64,000 nt of DNA from Bacteroidales bacterium (GCA_030528885.1 JAUMXY010000007.1:1-64000); one strand, 5' to 3'; positions 36,450 to 44,647 are shown, counted from the first letter of the stretch. Translations and numbers: made by a program. The notes: a model not told the origin generated them from the letters alone.

Positions 36450-36506
36450 CCTCAAAATAACTCTGAGTCAAACCGATGTGCTGGTTTGACTCAGAGTTAT
36501 TTGAGG
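36450..36506. repeat. Diverged triple-palindrome-type element (copy 5)
   Basis: CCTCAAAATAACTCTGAGTC... and its near-exact reverse complement at 36483-36506 form a 24-base stem with an 8-base loop. The arm ends (CCTCAAAA / TTTGAGGTG) and the downstream flank GCGCTGTATTTTTACGA match the other copies, but the inner units differ (AACTCTGAGTCAAACC instead of GGTGAGAGTCTCACC). Confidence 0.65.
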
Positions 36507-36570
36507 TGCCGAAGGGCTTGGAAATGAAGCGCTGTATTTTTACGATACCAGATTCTTTTTAATCCAGTAA

Positions 36571-36945
36571 ATGTTTATTGTTATGAAGTACAAAATCAGA
36601 CTTGAAAATCTTGAAAACGGGCAGGAGGCAATGCTTGAAGTGCCTGCCCATTTGTGTGTAGAAACGTTGAGCCATAAGATAAAAATGGCGCTCAACCTAC
36701 CGTATACCGACCATGCCTGGCACCGTTTCGTTGCCCGCGGAATTACTTATGTGGTGAATGAACGTGTGGTTACAGAACCTGAACTGCTGAAGGAATATGG
36801 CATACGGCCCGGCCGCTATCGCAGCAGCGAAAGGATTTCCATCGAGCGCATATTCACCAGCATTGGCTCTTCCATCCAGTATAGGCAAGACAAGAGTTGG
36901 GGCATGTATGTCATTCGCTGCACTTTTGTACAGCGAATCCTCTGA
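36571..36945 (+). CDS. Small protein, weakly similar to the pRiA4b ORF-3-like fold
   Basis: 124 residues (an internal ATG at 36583 is also possible). Visible pattern: YKIRLENLENGQEAMLEVPAHLCVETLSHKI, then LPYTDHAWHRFVARGITYVV and ERISIERIFTSIGSSIQYRQDKSW. This order resembles pRiA4b ORF-3-like proteins (IxL.gs.pxIWRR-type starts, HxHxF-type middle, YxYDFGDxW end), but the last motif is degenerate and the product is shorter than the family's usual 150-200 residues. It could be a truncated or specialised member. Transcription may start at the 36114-36142 promoter. Function unknown. Confidence 0.5.
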   Translation: MFIVMKYKIRLENLENGQEAMLEVPAHLCVETLSHKIKMALNLPYTDHAWHRFVARGITYVVNERVVTEPELLKEYGIRPGRYRSSERISIERIFTSIGSSIQYRQDKSWGMYVIRCTFVQRIL

Positions 36946-36952
36946 AGCCGAA

Positions 36953-37450
36953 TTAAGGCTGGTCATTAAGCTCTATGACCTCCAGATCTCTTATTTCCTC
37001 GCCGTCAATGATGAAACGTATTAAAGTTCTGACAGCATGGAATCCGTAGCGGCCTGCCGCACCGGGATTGATGTGCAGCAGATTCAGCAGAGGGTCATGA
37101 GCAACCTTCAGCAGATGGGAGTGTCCTGAGATGAAGAGCTTGGGCGGCTGGGCATATAGAGCTTTCCTGATGCTTGGGTCGTACTTGCCGGGATAGCCTC
37201 CTATGTGTTTCATCAGCACGTCCACTCCTTCGCTCTGCCATCTAAGCGTTTCAGGGAAGCGGTATCTGAGTTCTCCACTGTCGATGTTGCCATATACAGC
37301 CCTCAGAGTGGCAATCCTTGACAGCTGGTTGACCACCTCCATCGAGCCGATGTCTCCTGCATGCCATATCTCATCGCACTCCTTGAAGTGCTTCTCGAAA
37401 CGCGAATCCCAACATCCGTGCGTATCAGAAATTAATCCTATTTTAAGCAT
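36953..37450 (-). CDS. YfcE/MJ0936-family metallophosphoesterase
   Basis: 165 residues. All five metallophosphatase blocks are present: ISDTHG (D-x-H), WHAGDIGS (GD), AVYGNIDS (GN-D), MKHIGGYPG (His) and ISGHSHLLKV (GHSH). The length and order fit the YfcE/MJ0936 group of small, cytoplasmic, Mn-dependent phosphodiesterases with broad in vitro activity; the natural substrate is unknown. Convergent with the gene at 36571, with seven bases between the stop codons. Confidence 0.93.
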   Translation of the reverse strand: MLKIGLISDTHGCWDSRFEKHFKECDEIWHAGDIGSMEVVNQLSRIATLRAVYGNIDSGELRYRFPETLRWQSEGVDVLMKHIGGYPGKYDPSIRKALYAQPPKLFISGHSHLLKVAHDPLLNLLHINPGAAGRYGFHAVRTLIRFIIDGEEIRDLEVIELNDQP

Positions 37451-37612
37451 ATTTTTCTGTTTTCTTTTCTGCTGGCATGGAACCGAATGAACATCGTTAC
37501 ATTCTTGTAATCAGATGCTTGCATAGAGGTTTAATCCCTATTCCCTATTCTCTTTATAGGAAATCCCCTCCCGTTTGGGGATTTTCATCTTTCATCCTAT
37601 GCTCCAAGTCCT

Positions 37613-37677
37613 TAACTTTGCATCGTCATCAAAAGAAAACGATGGCAGAGTTCAAAGAATTTTTAATAAAACAATAA
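37613..37677 (+). promoter_or_regulatory. -7 element and an 11-codon leader frame before the DUF2807-like gene
   Basis: TAACTTTG at 37613-37620, followed by ATG 37642 to TAA 37677 (MAEFKEFLIKQ), 15 bases before the secreted protein's ATG at 37693. Upstream, CCCCTCCCGTTTGGGG can form a hairpin. The mini-frame may be a leader peptide or chance. Confidence 0.4.
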
Positions 37678-37692
37678 TTAAATACCAAAGTT

Positions 37693-38052
37693 ATGAAAAA
37701 GATTTTATCACTTGCTATTGCAGCAGTTTTCGCTCTCGGAGTAAATGCACAGAAAACAACTACATCTGAATTTTCTTCAGTCAAAGTAAATGTCCCTGTA
37801 CGCCTTGTCATCGTGCCTGGCAGAGACTACTCTGTCCAGATGGTCTCCAAGAACAAGGAATTGGCGTCTGCCGTTTCATGGAACATCAAAGACGGCACAC
37901 TCAACCTCTCTACACGCGACCTTGAATCATTTGACGCATCAGACAGCCCTGTATACGCTATCATTACCTCTCCTAACGCTGTAGATTATGCTGTAGGAAA
38001 AGACATGGAACAGGTTTCTGTCCGGAAACATAAACTTGGGAAAAGACGCTGA
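37693..38052 (+). CDS. Short secreted DUF2807-like protein
   Basis: 119 residues with signal peptide MKKILSLAIAAVFALGVNAQ. The mature part begins TTSEFSSVKVNVPVRLVIVPGRDYSVQMVS and continues WNIKDGTLNLSTRDL and VYAIITSPNAVDYAVG. This is the start of the right-handed beta-helical head domain (DUF2807, GIN domain), but only one or two turns of it; full-length members are around 200-250 residues. It ends in a basic tail (KHKLGKRR). Either a small natural variant or a truncated gene. A terminator follows directly. Confidence 0.75.
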   Translation: MKKILSLAIAAVFALGVNAQKTTTSEFSSVKVNVPVRLVIVPGRDYSVQMVSKNKELASAVSWNIKDGTLNLSTRDLESFDASDSPVYAIITSPNAVDYAVGKDMEQVSVRKHKLGKRR

Positions 38053-38072
38053 CATAGAAGGTCGGCTAACCA

Positions 38073-38114
38073 AAAGCAGGGCGAAGAACCAACATTCTCC
38101 GCCCTGCTTTCTTT
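38073..38114 (+). terminator. Rho-independent terminator after the DUF2807-like gene
   Basis: AAAGCAGGGCG and CGCCCTGCTTT around a 16-base loop, followed by CTTTAT. The remaining stretch to 38507 has no gene I can support and probably holds the hsp20 promoter and leader. Confidence 0.75.
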
Positions 38115-38507
38115 ATCCTTATCAGCCATGCGAGACGCCTCTCCGCAAGAAGGGCTTGTGTGGCAATTGCAAAGTTATGGAAAAGTTCCCTGTCTTGCAA
38201 AAGCTGCTGACATAAATCGTGAAAAGAAGCAAATAAGGCAGACAAAAATGACAGACATTCGTATGACATGGCAGACCCAAAAGATTAATAGCTCTTAAAA
38301 GAACTGGGGCTATGTTTAAGAGAGTTTAATAACCACCCGACATCCTTTAACGGAACTTAAAACTGATTGACAAAGTGACAGATAGGGCATTTACTTTGTC
38401 CTCTTAGAAGTATTGAACGGACATGGGATGCGTCATCCTGACGAGGTGGGCAGAACAATGCCGCTATCAATAAAATTAGTATTAACATTAAAAACGAAGA
38501 TTTTATT

Positions 38508-38951
38508 ATGATGCCTATCAACTATCCAACACGCAGTCAGGGATGGATTCCTGCATTGCTGAACGACTACATTAACGAAGGCTGGGTTCCAACCAGCAAG
38601 TGCCATTGCACCACTCCAGCCGTCAACGTCTCAGAATTAGAAAAAGAATACAAGGTCGAAGTTGCCGCCCCTGGCATCAGCAAGAAAGACTTTAAGGTTG
38701 TACTCACCAGCGACGGACAGCTTGTCATCAGCATGGAAAAGAAATCGGAGGTGAAGAACGATAACGAGAAAACAAAATACCTACGCCACGAGTTCAATTA
38801 CAGCAAGTTTGAACAAAGGCTCACACTGCCCGACAATGTTGAAACGCTGAACATTGCTGCAAGCATGACAGACGGAGTGCTGACCGTCACTCTGCCCAAG
38901 AAAGTGGAAAAGGGAAAAATGAAAGAGAACCTGAACATTGAAATCAAATAA
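38508..38951 (+). CDS. Small heat-shock protein, Hsp20/alpha-crystallin family
   Basis: 147 residues (ATGATG start; 38508 or 38511). Alpha-crystallin domain from about residue 40: PAVNVSELEKEYKVEVAAPGISKKDFKVVLTSDGQLVISME, then YLRHEFNYSKFEQRLTLPDNVETLNIAASMTDGVLTVTLPKK, the A-x-x-x-G-V-L-T-V-x-L-P signature. It forms oligomers that hold unfolded proteins in the cytoplasm. The gene has a long upstream region (about 390 bases from the previous terminator), consistent with stress control, but I saw no CIRCE-like inverted repeat. Confidence 0.95.
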   Translation: MMPINYPTRSQGWIPALLNDYINEGWVPTSKCHCTTPAVNVSELEKEYKVEVAAPGISKKDFKVVLTSDGQLVISMEKKSEVKNDNEKTKYLRHEFNYSKFEQRLTLPDNVETLNIAASMTDGVLTVTLPKKVEKGKMKENLNIEIK

Positions 38952-38973
38952 GCCTTTAACAAAATGAAAGGCT

Positions 38974-39040
38974 AAGAGTGAAAAAATCTAAGTATCTCAC
39001 TATCCGAATGGTAGAGCGCTTGGATTTTTCACTCTTCTTT
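38974..39040 (+). terminator. Terminator-like hairpin after hsp20
   Basis: AAGAGTGAAAAAATCTAAG and CTTGGATTTTTCACTCTT pair nearly perfectly over 17-18 bases with a loop of about 27, then CTTTTTTG. The end overlaps the rfbB -33 box. Confidence 0.65.
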
Positions 39041-39070
39041 TTTGTTTTTCACTTATTTTCCGTACCTTTG
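39041..39070 (+). promoter_or_regulatory. Promoter of rfbB
   Basis: TTTG (39041-39044), 18 bases, TACCTTTG (39063-39070), ATG 39106. Confidence 0.75.
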
Positions 39071-39105
39071 CAGCACGTATTGAAAAAAGGAATAGTTCAA
39101 ACATT

Positions 39106-40245
39106 ATGGAATTCAAAAGAAACATTGTCATCACTGGTGGCGCAGGCTTCATTGGCAGCCACGTTGTTCGCCTTTTCGTGAACAAGTATCCAGAGTACAA
39201 AATCATCAACCTCGACAAGCTTACTTACGCAGGCAATCTGGCTAATCTTAAAGATATCGAGAACAAGCCTAATTACAAGTTCGTCAAGATGGACATCTGT
39301 GACTTTGATGCTTTCTACAAACTCATGCAGGATGAACAAATCGATGGCATCATCCATTTGGCAGCAGAAAGCCATGTGGACCGCTCTATCAAAGACCCAT
39401 TCACGTTTGCCCGCACCAATGTGATGGGCACACTCTCTCTGCTTCAGGCAGCAAAGCTCTATTGGGAAAGCCTGCCAGAGAAGTATGAGGGAAAGCGCTT
39501 CTACCATATCTCTACAGACGAAGTTTACGGAGCTCTTGAGATGACACACCCTGAGGGCATTGAGCCTCCTTTCACCACTACGGCTTCAAGCGGAGAGCAC
39601 CACGAAGCGTATGGAGAAGATTTCTTCCTTGAAACAACAAAGTACAATCCTCATTCACCATATAGCGCTTCAAAGGCAAGCAGCGACCACTTTGTACGTG
39701 CTTTCCATGATACTTATGGCATGCCGACCATTGTGACCAACTGCTCTAACAACTACGGACCCTACCAGTTCCCTGAAAAGCTCATCCCGCTTTTCATCAA
39801 CAACATCCGTCACCGCAAGCCACTGCCAGTATATGGCAAGGGGGAAAATGTGCGTGACTGGCTCTATGTGGTTGACCACGCACGTGCCATCGACACGATT
39901 TTCCACAATGGCAAAGTAGCTGAAACTTATAACATTGGCGGGTTTAACGAGTGGAAGAACATTGACATCATCAAGGTTGTCATTGCTACCGTTGACCGTT
40001 TGCTAGGTCGTCCAGAGGGTGCAGACCTCGACCTCATCACTTATGTCACCGACCGCCTCGGTCACGATGCGCGCTACGCCATTGACTCACGCAAGCTCCA
40101 AGCCGAACTTGGATGGGAGCCCTCTCTCCAGTTTGAAGAAGGCATTGAGAAGACTGTCAAGTGGTATCTCGAAAACGAAGCATGGATGGACAACATCACC
40201 AGCGGCGAATACGAGAAGTATTATAATGAGATGTACAAGAACTAA
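39106..40245 (+). CDS. rfbB: dTDP-glucose 4,6-dehydratase
   Basis: 379 residues. Extended SDR family: GGAGFIGSHVVRLF (NAD site), the substrate/catalytic segment AAESHVDRSIKDP, HISTDEVYGAL, the YSASKASSDHFVRA catalytic YxxxK, and the conserved NCSNNYGPYQFPEKLIPLFI and GKGENVRDWLYVVDHARAI. It converts dTDP-glucose to dTDP-4-keto-6-deoxyglucose, the branch point for dTDP-rhamnose and other deoxysugars. The rmlA, rmlC and rmlD genes are not in the window. It is single-copy here, behind its own promoter, not part of the two glycan clusters. Confidence 0.97.
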   Translation: MEFKRNIVITGGAGFIGSHVVRLFVNKYPEYKIINLDKLTYAGNLANLKDIENKPNYKFVKMDICDFDAFYKLMQDEQIDGIIHLAAESHVDRSIKDPFTFARTNVMGTLSLLQAAKLYWESLPEKYEGKRFYHISTDEVYGALEMTHPEGIEPPFTTTASSGEHHEAYGEDFFLETTKYNPHSPYSASKASSDHFVRAFHDTYGMPTIVTNCSNNYGPYQFPEKLIPLFINNIRHRKPLPVYGKGENVRDWLYVVDHARAIDTIFHNGKVAETYNIGGFNEWKNIDIIKVVIATVDRLLGRPEGADLDLITYVTDRLGHDARYAIDSRKLQAELGWEPSLQFEEGIEKTVKWYLENEAWMDNITSGEYEKYYNEMYKN

Positions 40246-40305
40246 GCAATGATTTCTATTAGGAAGTTAAGGGACATCCTTTAACTTCCTTAATCTTTCA
40301 CCCCT

Positions 40306-40794
40306 ATGACTCCGCAAGAAACAGAAAAAAGAGTGGAAAAAGCTGCCAGCTATTTCAAACAAGGATACAACTGCGCCCAATCAGTTGTGCTAGCATTTGC
40401 AGACAGGTACGGAATGGACGAATCGTTTGCAGCCCACATCGCCAGTTCCTTCGGCGGCGGAATAGGACGCATGAGAGAGACCTGCGGCAGCGCTTGCGGC
40501 ATCTTCATGCTGGCAGGACTTGAAGAGAAAGGCGAATATCCTGATCAGGAACTCAAAAAGAGGAATTATGAAGTGGTGCAGCGCTTAGCTGACGATTTCC
40601 GCGCCCAAACAGGCTCCCTCCTCTGCAAAGACCTGCTCGGCCTCAATAAGAAGCGTGCAGATGGAACGATTCCAGAAATAAAGATTGTTGCCACCCCCGA
40701 GGCTCGAACAGACGAGTACTACAAGAAACGTCCTTGCATACGAATGGTGGAAACGGCTGTACGCATCTACTGCAATTACCTCTGCGAAAAATAA
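40306..40794 (+). CDS. C_GCAxxG_C_C family protein (putative redox-active)
   Basis: 162 residues. The defining cysteine pattern is visible: GYNCAQSVVLAF, ETCGSACGIFMLAG (C-GCAxxG-like, here CGSACG), SLLCKDLLGL, and RPCIRMVETAVRIYCNYL. Helical, no signal peptide. Members are thought to be redox or metal-binding; the function is not established. Its gene lies 60 bases after rfbB and may share its transcript. Confidence 0.9.
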   Translation: MTPQETEKRVEKAASYFKQGYNCAQSVVLAFADRYGMDESFAAHIASSFGGGIGRMRETCGSACGIFMLAGLEEKGEYPDQELKKRNYEVVQRLADDFRAQTGSLLCKDLLGLNKKRADGTIPEIKIVATPEARTDEYYKKRPCIRMVETAVRIYCNYLCEK

Positions 40795-40811
40795 GTATAC
40801 ATTATTATATT

Positions 40812-40853
40812 AATATGCGTGTGCCATATCGTTCAGTGTGGCACACGCATATT
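40812..40853 (+). terminator. Strong hairpin terminator after the C_GCAxxG_C_C gene
   Basis: AATATGCGTGTGCCA and TGGCACACGCATATT are perfect reverse complements with a 12-base loop, followed by ATTATT. Could work for either strand. Confidence 0.65.
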
Positions 40854-40951
40854 ATTATTGGTGTAAGCTCTATCATTCTTCGTCGCATCAACATCGAATA
40901 AGGACTGTCCGACGAAGCAAGTCTGGAGTAGCTCCATGACCCCTTCTTCTG

Positions 40952-41036
40952 CACCCCAAAATAAGTGAGAGTCTTACCTATGATATAGGTGAGACTCTGA
41001 CCTCAAAACAGGTGAGACTCTCACCTGTTTTGGGGT
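40952..41036. repeat. Triple-palindrome element, copy 2
   Basis: Outer arms CACCCCAAAA and TTTTGGGGTG enclose three units at 40964, 40988 and 41011 (24- and 23-base pitch): AGTGAGAGTCTTACC, GGTGAGACTCTGACC, GGTGAGACTCTCACC. The right flank TGTAAAATGCAGTGTTTTTG matches the other copies. The 40795-41248 gap otherwise holds only the two terminators. Confidence 0.9.
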
Positions 41037-41108
41037 GTAAAATGCAGTGTTTTTGCGAATGTTTTTTCTGCCCCTCTTTGAAGAGCGTTTTTTTGTGATG
41101 CGAAAATG

Positions 41109-41144
41109 AAAAAGGGCTGATTCCACGATGCGGAACCAGCCCTT
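41109..41144 (-). terminator. Rho-independent terminator after the YjbQ gene
   Basis: On the minus strand AAGGGCTGGTTCC and GGAATCAGCCCTT form a stem followed by TTTTTC. A closely similar stem lies at 55751-55789, also next to a triple-palindrome element. Confidence 0.75.
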
Positions 41145-41248
41145 GAAGTGTCTATTCAAAGATGCAAATAAAGTGAATTCATCAAACTCATGACAACATG
41201 GCCATGCAAGAGGTGTCTGCCAAAGTCCGGAACAACAGAAGAGGAGGG

Positions 41249-41662
41249 TCATCCAATCACAGTTGCCACTACGCGGCGCGCTCCTCCATAGTCGCGAAAC
41301 TCGCAAAGGTAAATGCCCTGCCATGTGCCGAGATTCAGTCGGCCGCGGGTGATGGGAATAGTGAGGGATGGACCTATCAGGCTGCATTTGGCGTGAGCAG
41401 GCATGTCATCGCTCCCTTCCAGCGTATGCAGATAGTATGGTTCGTTCTCTTTCACCAGGCGATTCATGATTTGCTCCATATCACGACGGACATCAGAGTC
41501 CGCATTCTCGTTGATGGAAAGAGCGCAGGACGTGTGTTTGATAAAAAGGTGCAACACCCCTGTATCGGGCAGTGGCTGAGGCAAATGGCGCAAGACCTCA
41601 CCTGTGACAAGATGAAAGCCTCGACTTCGTGCTTCAAGTGTAAATTCTGTTTGCTGTATCAT
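41249..41662 (-). CDS. YjbQ/UPF0047-family protein (secondary thiamine-phosphate synthase type)
   Basis: 137 residues from ATG 41662 (MIQQTEFTLEARSRGFHLV). Family signature: LHLFIKHTSCALSINENADSDVRRDME, HTLEGSDDMPAHAKCSLIGPSLTIPI, and LGTWQGIYLCEFRD. The conserved His, Asn and Asp/Glu residues form the metal/active site of the trimer. A weak thiamine-phosphate synthase activity is reported for some members; the true role is unsettled. A terminator lies just downstream. Monocistronic. Confidence 0.93.
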   Translation of the reverse strand: MIQQTEFTLEARSRGFHLVTGEVLRHLPQPLPDTGVLHLFIKHTSCALSINENADSDVRRDMEQIMNRLVKENEPYYLHTLEGSDDMPAHAKCSLIGPSLTIPITRGRLNLGTWQGIYLCEFRDYGGARRVVATVIG

Positions 41663-41774
41663 TGTAGTGAAATATTCCGAGTACAAAGATACATATTAAA
41701 AGCGAGACTTTCAAACGAGCCTCGCTTCTAATATGTTTATATAAATGTCTGTCTTATAATCACGAACACATCTG

Positions 41775-42779
41775 TTACTTCACTTCCCAGATGTCATTCG
41801 TCTCGAGCAGCTCTGCAAAGGAATGATATTTCTTTGCAGCCTTGACTTCTTCAATCTGTTCTGCTACGCAATCATCGTAAGTAGGAGCATAAACATCGCG
41901 GATAACACCAAGAGCGACAGGGAAACCGTCACCATTGCCCATGAGCGCGAGCTTGAGCTGAAGTGTATTGTCCTCACAATGTGCGTCATGCACAAGAATA
42001 TCTGCTTCTGTGATGCCGTTCTCGCCAATCTTCACCACCTTAAGGCCGAAACCTTCCTGCACAAGTCCGTACTCTCTGTTTTCGCCATAAATCAGCGGCT
42101 TGCCATGCTCTACATAGATGGCATTCTTAGCGCGCCCTTCCTTTGAGTAGACATCATCGTGGGTGCCATTGTTGAAGATAACGCAATTCTGCAGAATCTC
42201 GCACACGGCAGCTCCCTTGTGGTTGTAAGCAGCCTTCAGGATTTCTACTGTACCAGGAGCGTCCGTGGCAACTGCACGAGCAAAGAAATGTCCGCGTGCG
42301 CCAAAGCAAAGCTCTGCTGGACGGAATGGGTCTTCCACAGTACCGTAAGGAGAAGACTTTGACACGAATCCGCGTGGGGAAGTTGGAGAATACTGCCCTT
42401 TGGTCAAACCGTAGATGCGGTTGTTGAGCAGAATCATGTTCAGATTGATATTGCGACGATTGGCATGAATGAAATGATTTCCTCCAATAGCGAGTCCGTC
42501 TCCATCTCCGCTTACCTGCCAGACAGCAAGGTCAGGGTTTGTCACCTTGCAACCTGTTGCAATGGCAGCAGCACGGCCGTGGATTGTGTTCATTCCATAA
42601 GTTGCCATGTAATGCGGCAGGCGGCTTGAGCAGCCAATGCCTGAAATGACGGCTGTATTCCAAGGCTCCACCCCAATTTCAGCCATCGCCTTATGAAGCG
42701 AAGCAAGGAAAAAGTGGTCGCCACATCCAGGACACCATCTTGGCTGTCCCTTCTTAAAATCTTGAGCTGTATATGCCAT
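41775..42779 (-). CDS. korB: 2-oxoacid:ferredoxin oxidoreductase, beta subunit
   Basis: 334 residues. Thiamine-diphosphate-binding subunit: RWCPGCGDHFFLASLHKAM (Cys residues for the nearby cluster), GIGCSSRLPHYM, HGRAAAIATGCKVTNPDL, GDGDGLAIGGNHFIHANRRNINL (the GDG...N ThDP motif) and NRIYGLTKGQYSPTS. With the alpha subunit it oxidatively decarboxylates 2-oxoglutarate or a related 2-oxoacid to acyl-CoA, reducing ferredoxin. It lies 17 bases after korA. Typical size; oxygen-sensitive anaerobe metabolism implied. Confidence 0.95.
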   Translation of the reverse strand: MAYTAQDFKKGQPRWCPGCGDHFFLASLHKAMAEIGVEPWNTAVISGIGCSSRLPHYMATYGMNTIHGRAAAIATGCKVTNPDLAVWQVSGDGDGLAIGGNHFIHANRRNINLNMILLNNRIYGLTKGQYSPTSPRGFVSKSSPYGTVEDPFRPAELCFGARGHFFARAVATDAPGTVEILKAAYNHKGAAVCEILQNCVIFNNGTHDDVYSKEGRAKNAIYVEHGKPLIYGENREYGLVQEGFGLKVVKIGENGITEADILVHDAHCEDNTLQLKLALMGNGDGFPVALGVIRDVYAPTYDDCVAEQIEEVKAAKKYHSFAELLETNDIWEVK

Positions 42780-42796
42780 AGTGAATGTCCTTTCTT

Positions 42797-44647
42797 TTAC
42801 TTGTTAATAATTGCGCTGAAGGCCTCAACCAACTCTGATACCACGAAAGGCTGACCCTTTACTTGGTTAAATTGGTAAGGAGTGAAGTTGTCAACTTTCA
42901 TGCGGAGCCATCCGGCAAGTTGTCCCATATTCTGTTCCGCAACCACCACTTTGGCGTACTTGCCAAGCACGGTTGCTGTATTCTTCGGCAGCGGGTTAAT
43001 GTATTTGAAATGAGCTAAAGCAACTTTCTTGCCTGCTGCACGCATCTCATCCATAGCAGCATGCAAGTGGCCGTAAGTGCCTCCGAAGCCTACAATGAGA
43101 AGGTCTGCATCGTCTTTGTCGCCCTGCACTTCGAGGTCTGGCACAGGAATCTTGTCTATCTTCTCTTGACGCAGGCGTGTCATGAGGTCATGATTCTCTG
43201 GGTCGGTAGAGATGGCTCCTGTCTTGTTGTCCTTTTCCAGTCCACCCAAGATGTGCTGAAAACCTTCACGTCCAGGAACTGCCCAATAGCGAACGCCTGT
43301 CTTCGAATCGCGAAGATAAGGTGTCCAAGTGTCCTTGAGCTCTTCAGGAACATAAGGAGGATTGATGGCTGGATAGTCTGCCAAGTTAGGGAGCTTGAAT
43401 GCTGCAGAGCCATTAGCGACGTATGCGTCTGTCATGAGAATGACTGGAGTCATGTGCTCAAGCGCCATTTTTGAAGCAGCATAGGCTGCATCGAAACAGT
43501 CGGTCGGCGATGTTGCAGCAATAACAGGCATCGGGCTTTCTCCGTTACGTCCGAAGAGTGCCTGGAGAAGGTCGGTCTGCTCTGACTTTGTAGGAAGTCC
43601 TGTAGCAGGTCCTCCACGCTGAACATCCAGCACAACCAATGGAAGTTCCATGATGACAGCAAGGTTCATCGCTTCTGACTTCAGGCAAATGCCAGGTCCT
43701 GATGTAGAGGTTACAGCAAGAGCGCCAGCGAAAGAGGCTCCTACAGAAGAAGCGCAACCCGCTATTTCATCCTCACACTGCACAGTGGTTACACCCAGCG
43801 ACTTGTGTTTGGAAAGTTCATGAAGCACATCTGTTGCGGGCGTGATAGGATAAGAGCCGAGATAAAGCTTCAAACCAGCCTTCTCTGCTGCAGCGATAAA
43901 TCCGTATGCTGTAGCCTTGTTGCCTGTAATATCCATATATCGTCCAGGCACCTTGTTCTTAGTCTCTATACGATATACATTAGCAACAGAACTATGGGTG
44001 TTGTGCCCGTAGTCATAACCAGCCTGTATAACCTTGATGTTCGCCTCTGCCACTCCTGCCTTTTTGGCAAATTTCTCTCTCAAATAGCTGAAAGCTATGT
44101 TAAGGTCACGGTCAAAAAGCCAGCAGACAAGTCCGAGCGCAAACATGTTGCGGCACTTCAGCATAGCCTTTACATCCATGCCTGAATCTGCAAGACAATC
44201 CTTTACCATTTGCGTGATAGGACAAGCGATGACACGGTCTGGGTCAATGCCCATCTCGCCAAGGTAGTCCTCTGTTGCGAAAGCAGCCTTTTTCAAATCA
44301 GCAGCTTGAAAAGAATCCGTATCTATGATGATGGCAGCGCCTGGCTTAGCGTATTTATATTGTGTTTTGAGCGCAGCAGCATTCATGGCAACCAGCACAT
44401 CACACTTGTCGCCAGGGGTATACACCATTTCCGCGCCAATGTGCACCTGAAATCCGCTCACACCTGTCAGCGAACCCTGCGGAGCACGTATGTCTGCCGG
44501 ATAGTCAGGGAATGTACTGATACTGTTACCTACAGTAGCTGACACTGTAGAAAAGATGTTTCCAGCAAGCTGCATGCCGTCGCCAGAGTCACCCGAGAAA
44601 CGAACCACAACTTCTGCGAGTTCCTTCATTTCCAATGTTTCTGCCAT
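42797..44647 (-). CDS. korA: 2-oxoacid:ferredoxin oxidoreductase, fused gamma-alpha subunit
   Basis: 616 residues. The N-terminal gamma domain begins near GDSGDGMQLAGNIFS. The alpha domain follows (YLGSYPITPATDVLHELSKHKSLGVTTVQCEDEIAGCASSVGASFAGA, TSTSGPGICLKSEAMNLAVIMELPLVVLDVQRGGPATGLPTKSEQTDL), and a C-terminal CoA/domain III region (LLIVGFGGTYGHLHAAMDEM, VVAEQNMGQLAGWLR). This gamma-alpha fusion is the Bacteroidota form. It pairs with KorB downstream. Transcription starts from a near-consensus promoter at 44738-44769. Confidence 0.95.
   Translation of the reverse strand: MAETLEMKELAEVVVRFSGDSGDGMQLAGNIFSTVSATVGNSISTFPDYPADIRAPQGSLTGVSGFQVHIGAEMVYTPGDKCDVLVAMNAAALKTQYKYAKPGAAIIIDTDSFQAADLKKAAFATEDYLGEMGIDPDRVIACPITQMVKDCLADSGMDVKAMLKCRNMFALGLVCWLFDRDLNIAFSYLREKFAKKAGVAEANIKVIQAGYDYGHNTHSSVANVYRIETKNKVPGRYMDITGNKATAYGFIAAAEKAGLKLYLGSYPITPATDVLHELSKHKSLGVTTVQCEDEIAGCASSVGASFAGALAVTSTSGPGICLKSEAMNLAVIMELPLVVLDVQRGGPATGLPTKSEQTDLLQALFGRNGESPMPVIAATSPTDCFDAAYAASKMALEHMTPVILMTDAYVANGSAAFKLPNLADYPAINPPYVPEELKDTWTPYLRDSKTGVRYWAVPGREGFQHILGGLEKDNKTGAISTDPENHDLMTRLRQEKIDKIPVPDLEVQGDKDDADLLIVGFGGTYGHLHAAMDEMRAAGKKVALAHFKYINPLPKNTATVLGKYAKVVVAEQNMGQLAGWLRMKVDNFTPYQFNQVKGQPFVVSELVEAFSAIINK

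Noticed and set aside
36171..36455. A 94-codon minus-strand frame across the candidate leader
   Set aside because: No family pattern and it cuts through the hairpins on the other strand; the promoter signals point to plus-strand transcription.
39001..39036. A tRNA-like string ATGGTAGAGCGC after hsp20
   Set aside because: It lies in the loop and arm of a terminator hairpin; there is no acceptor stem, anticodon arm or T-loop around it.
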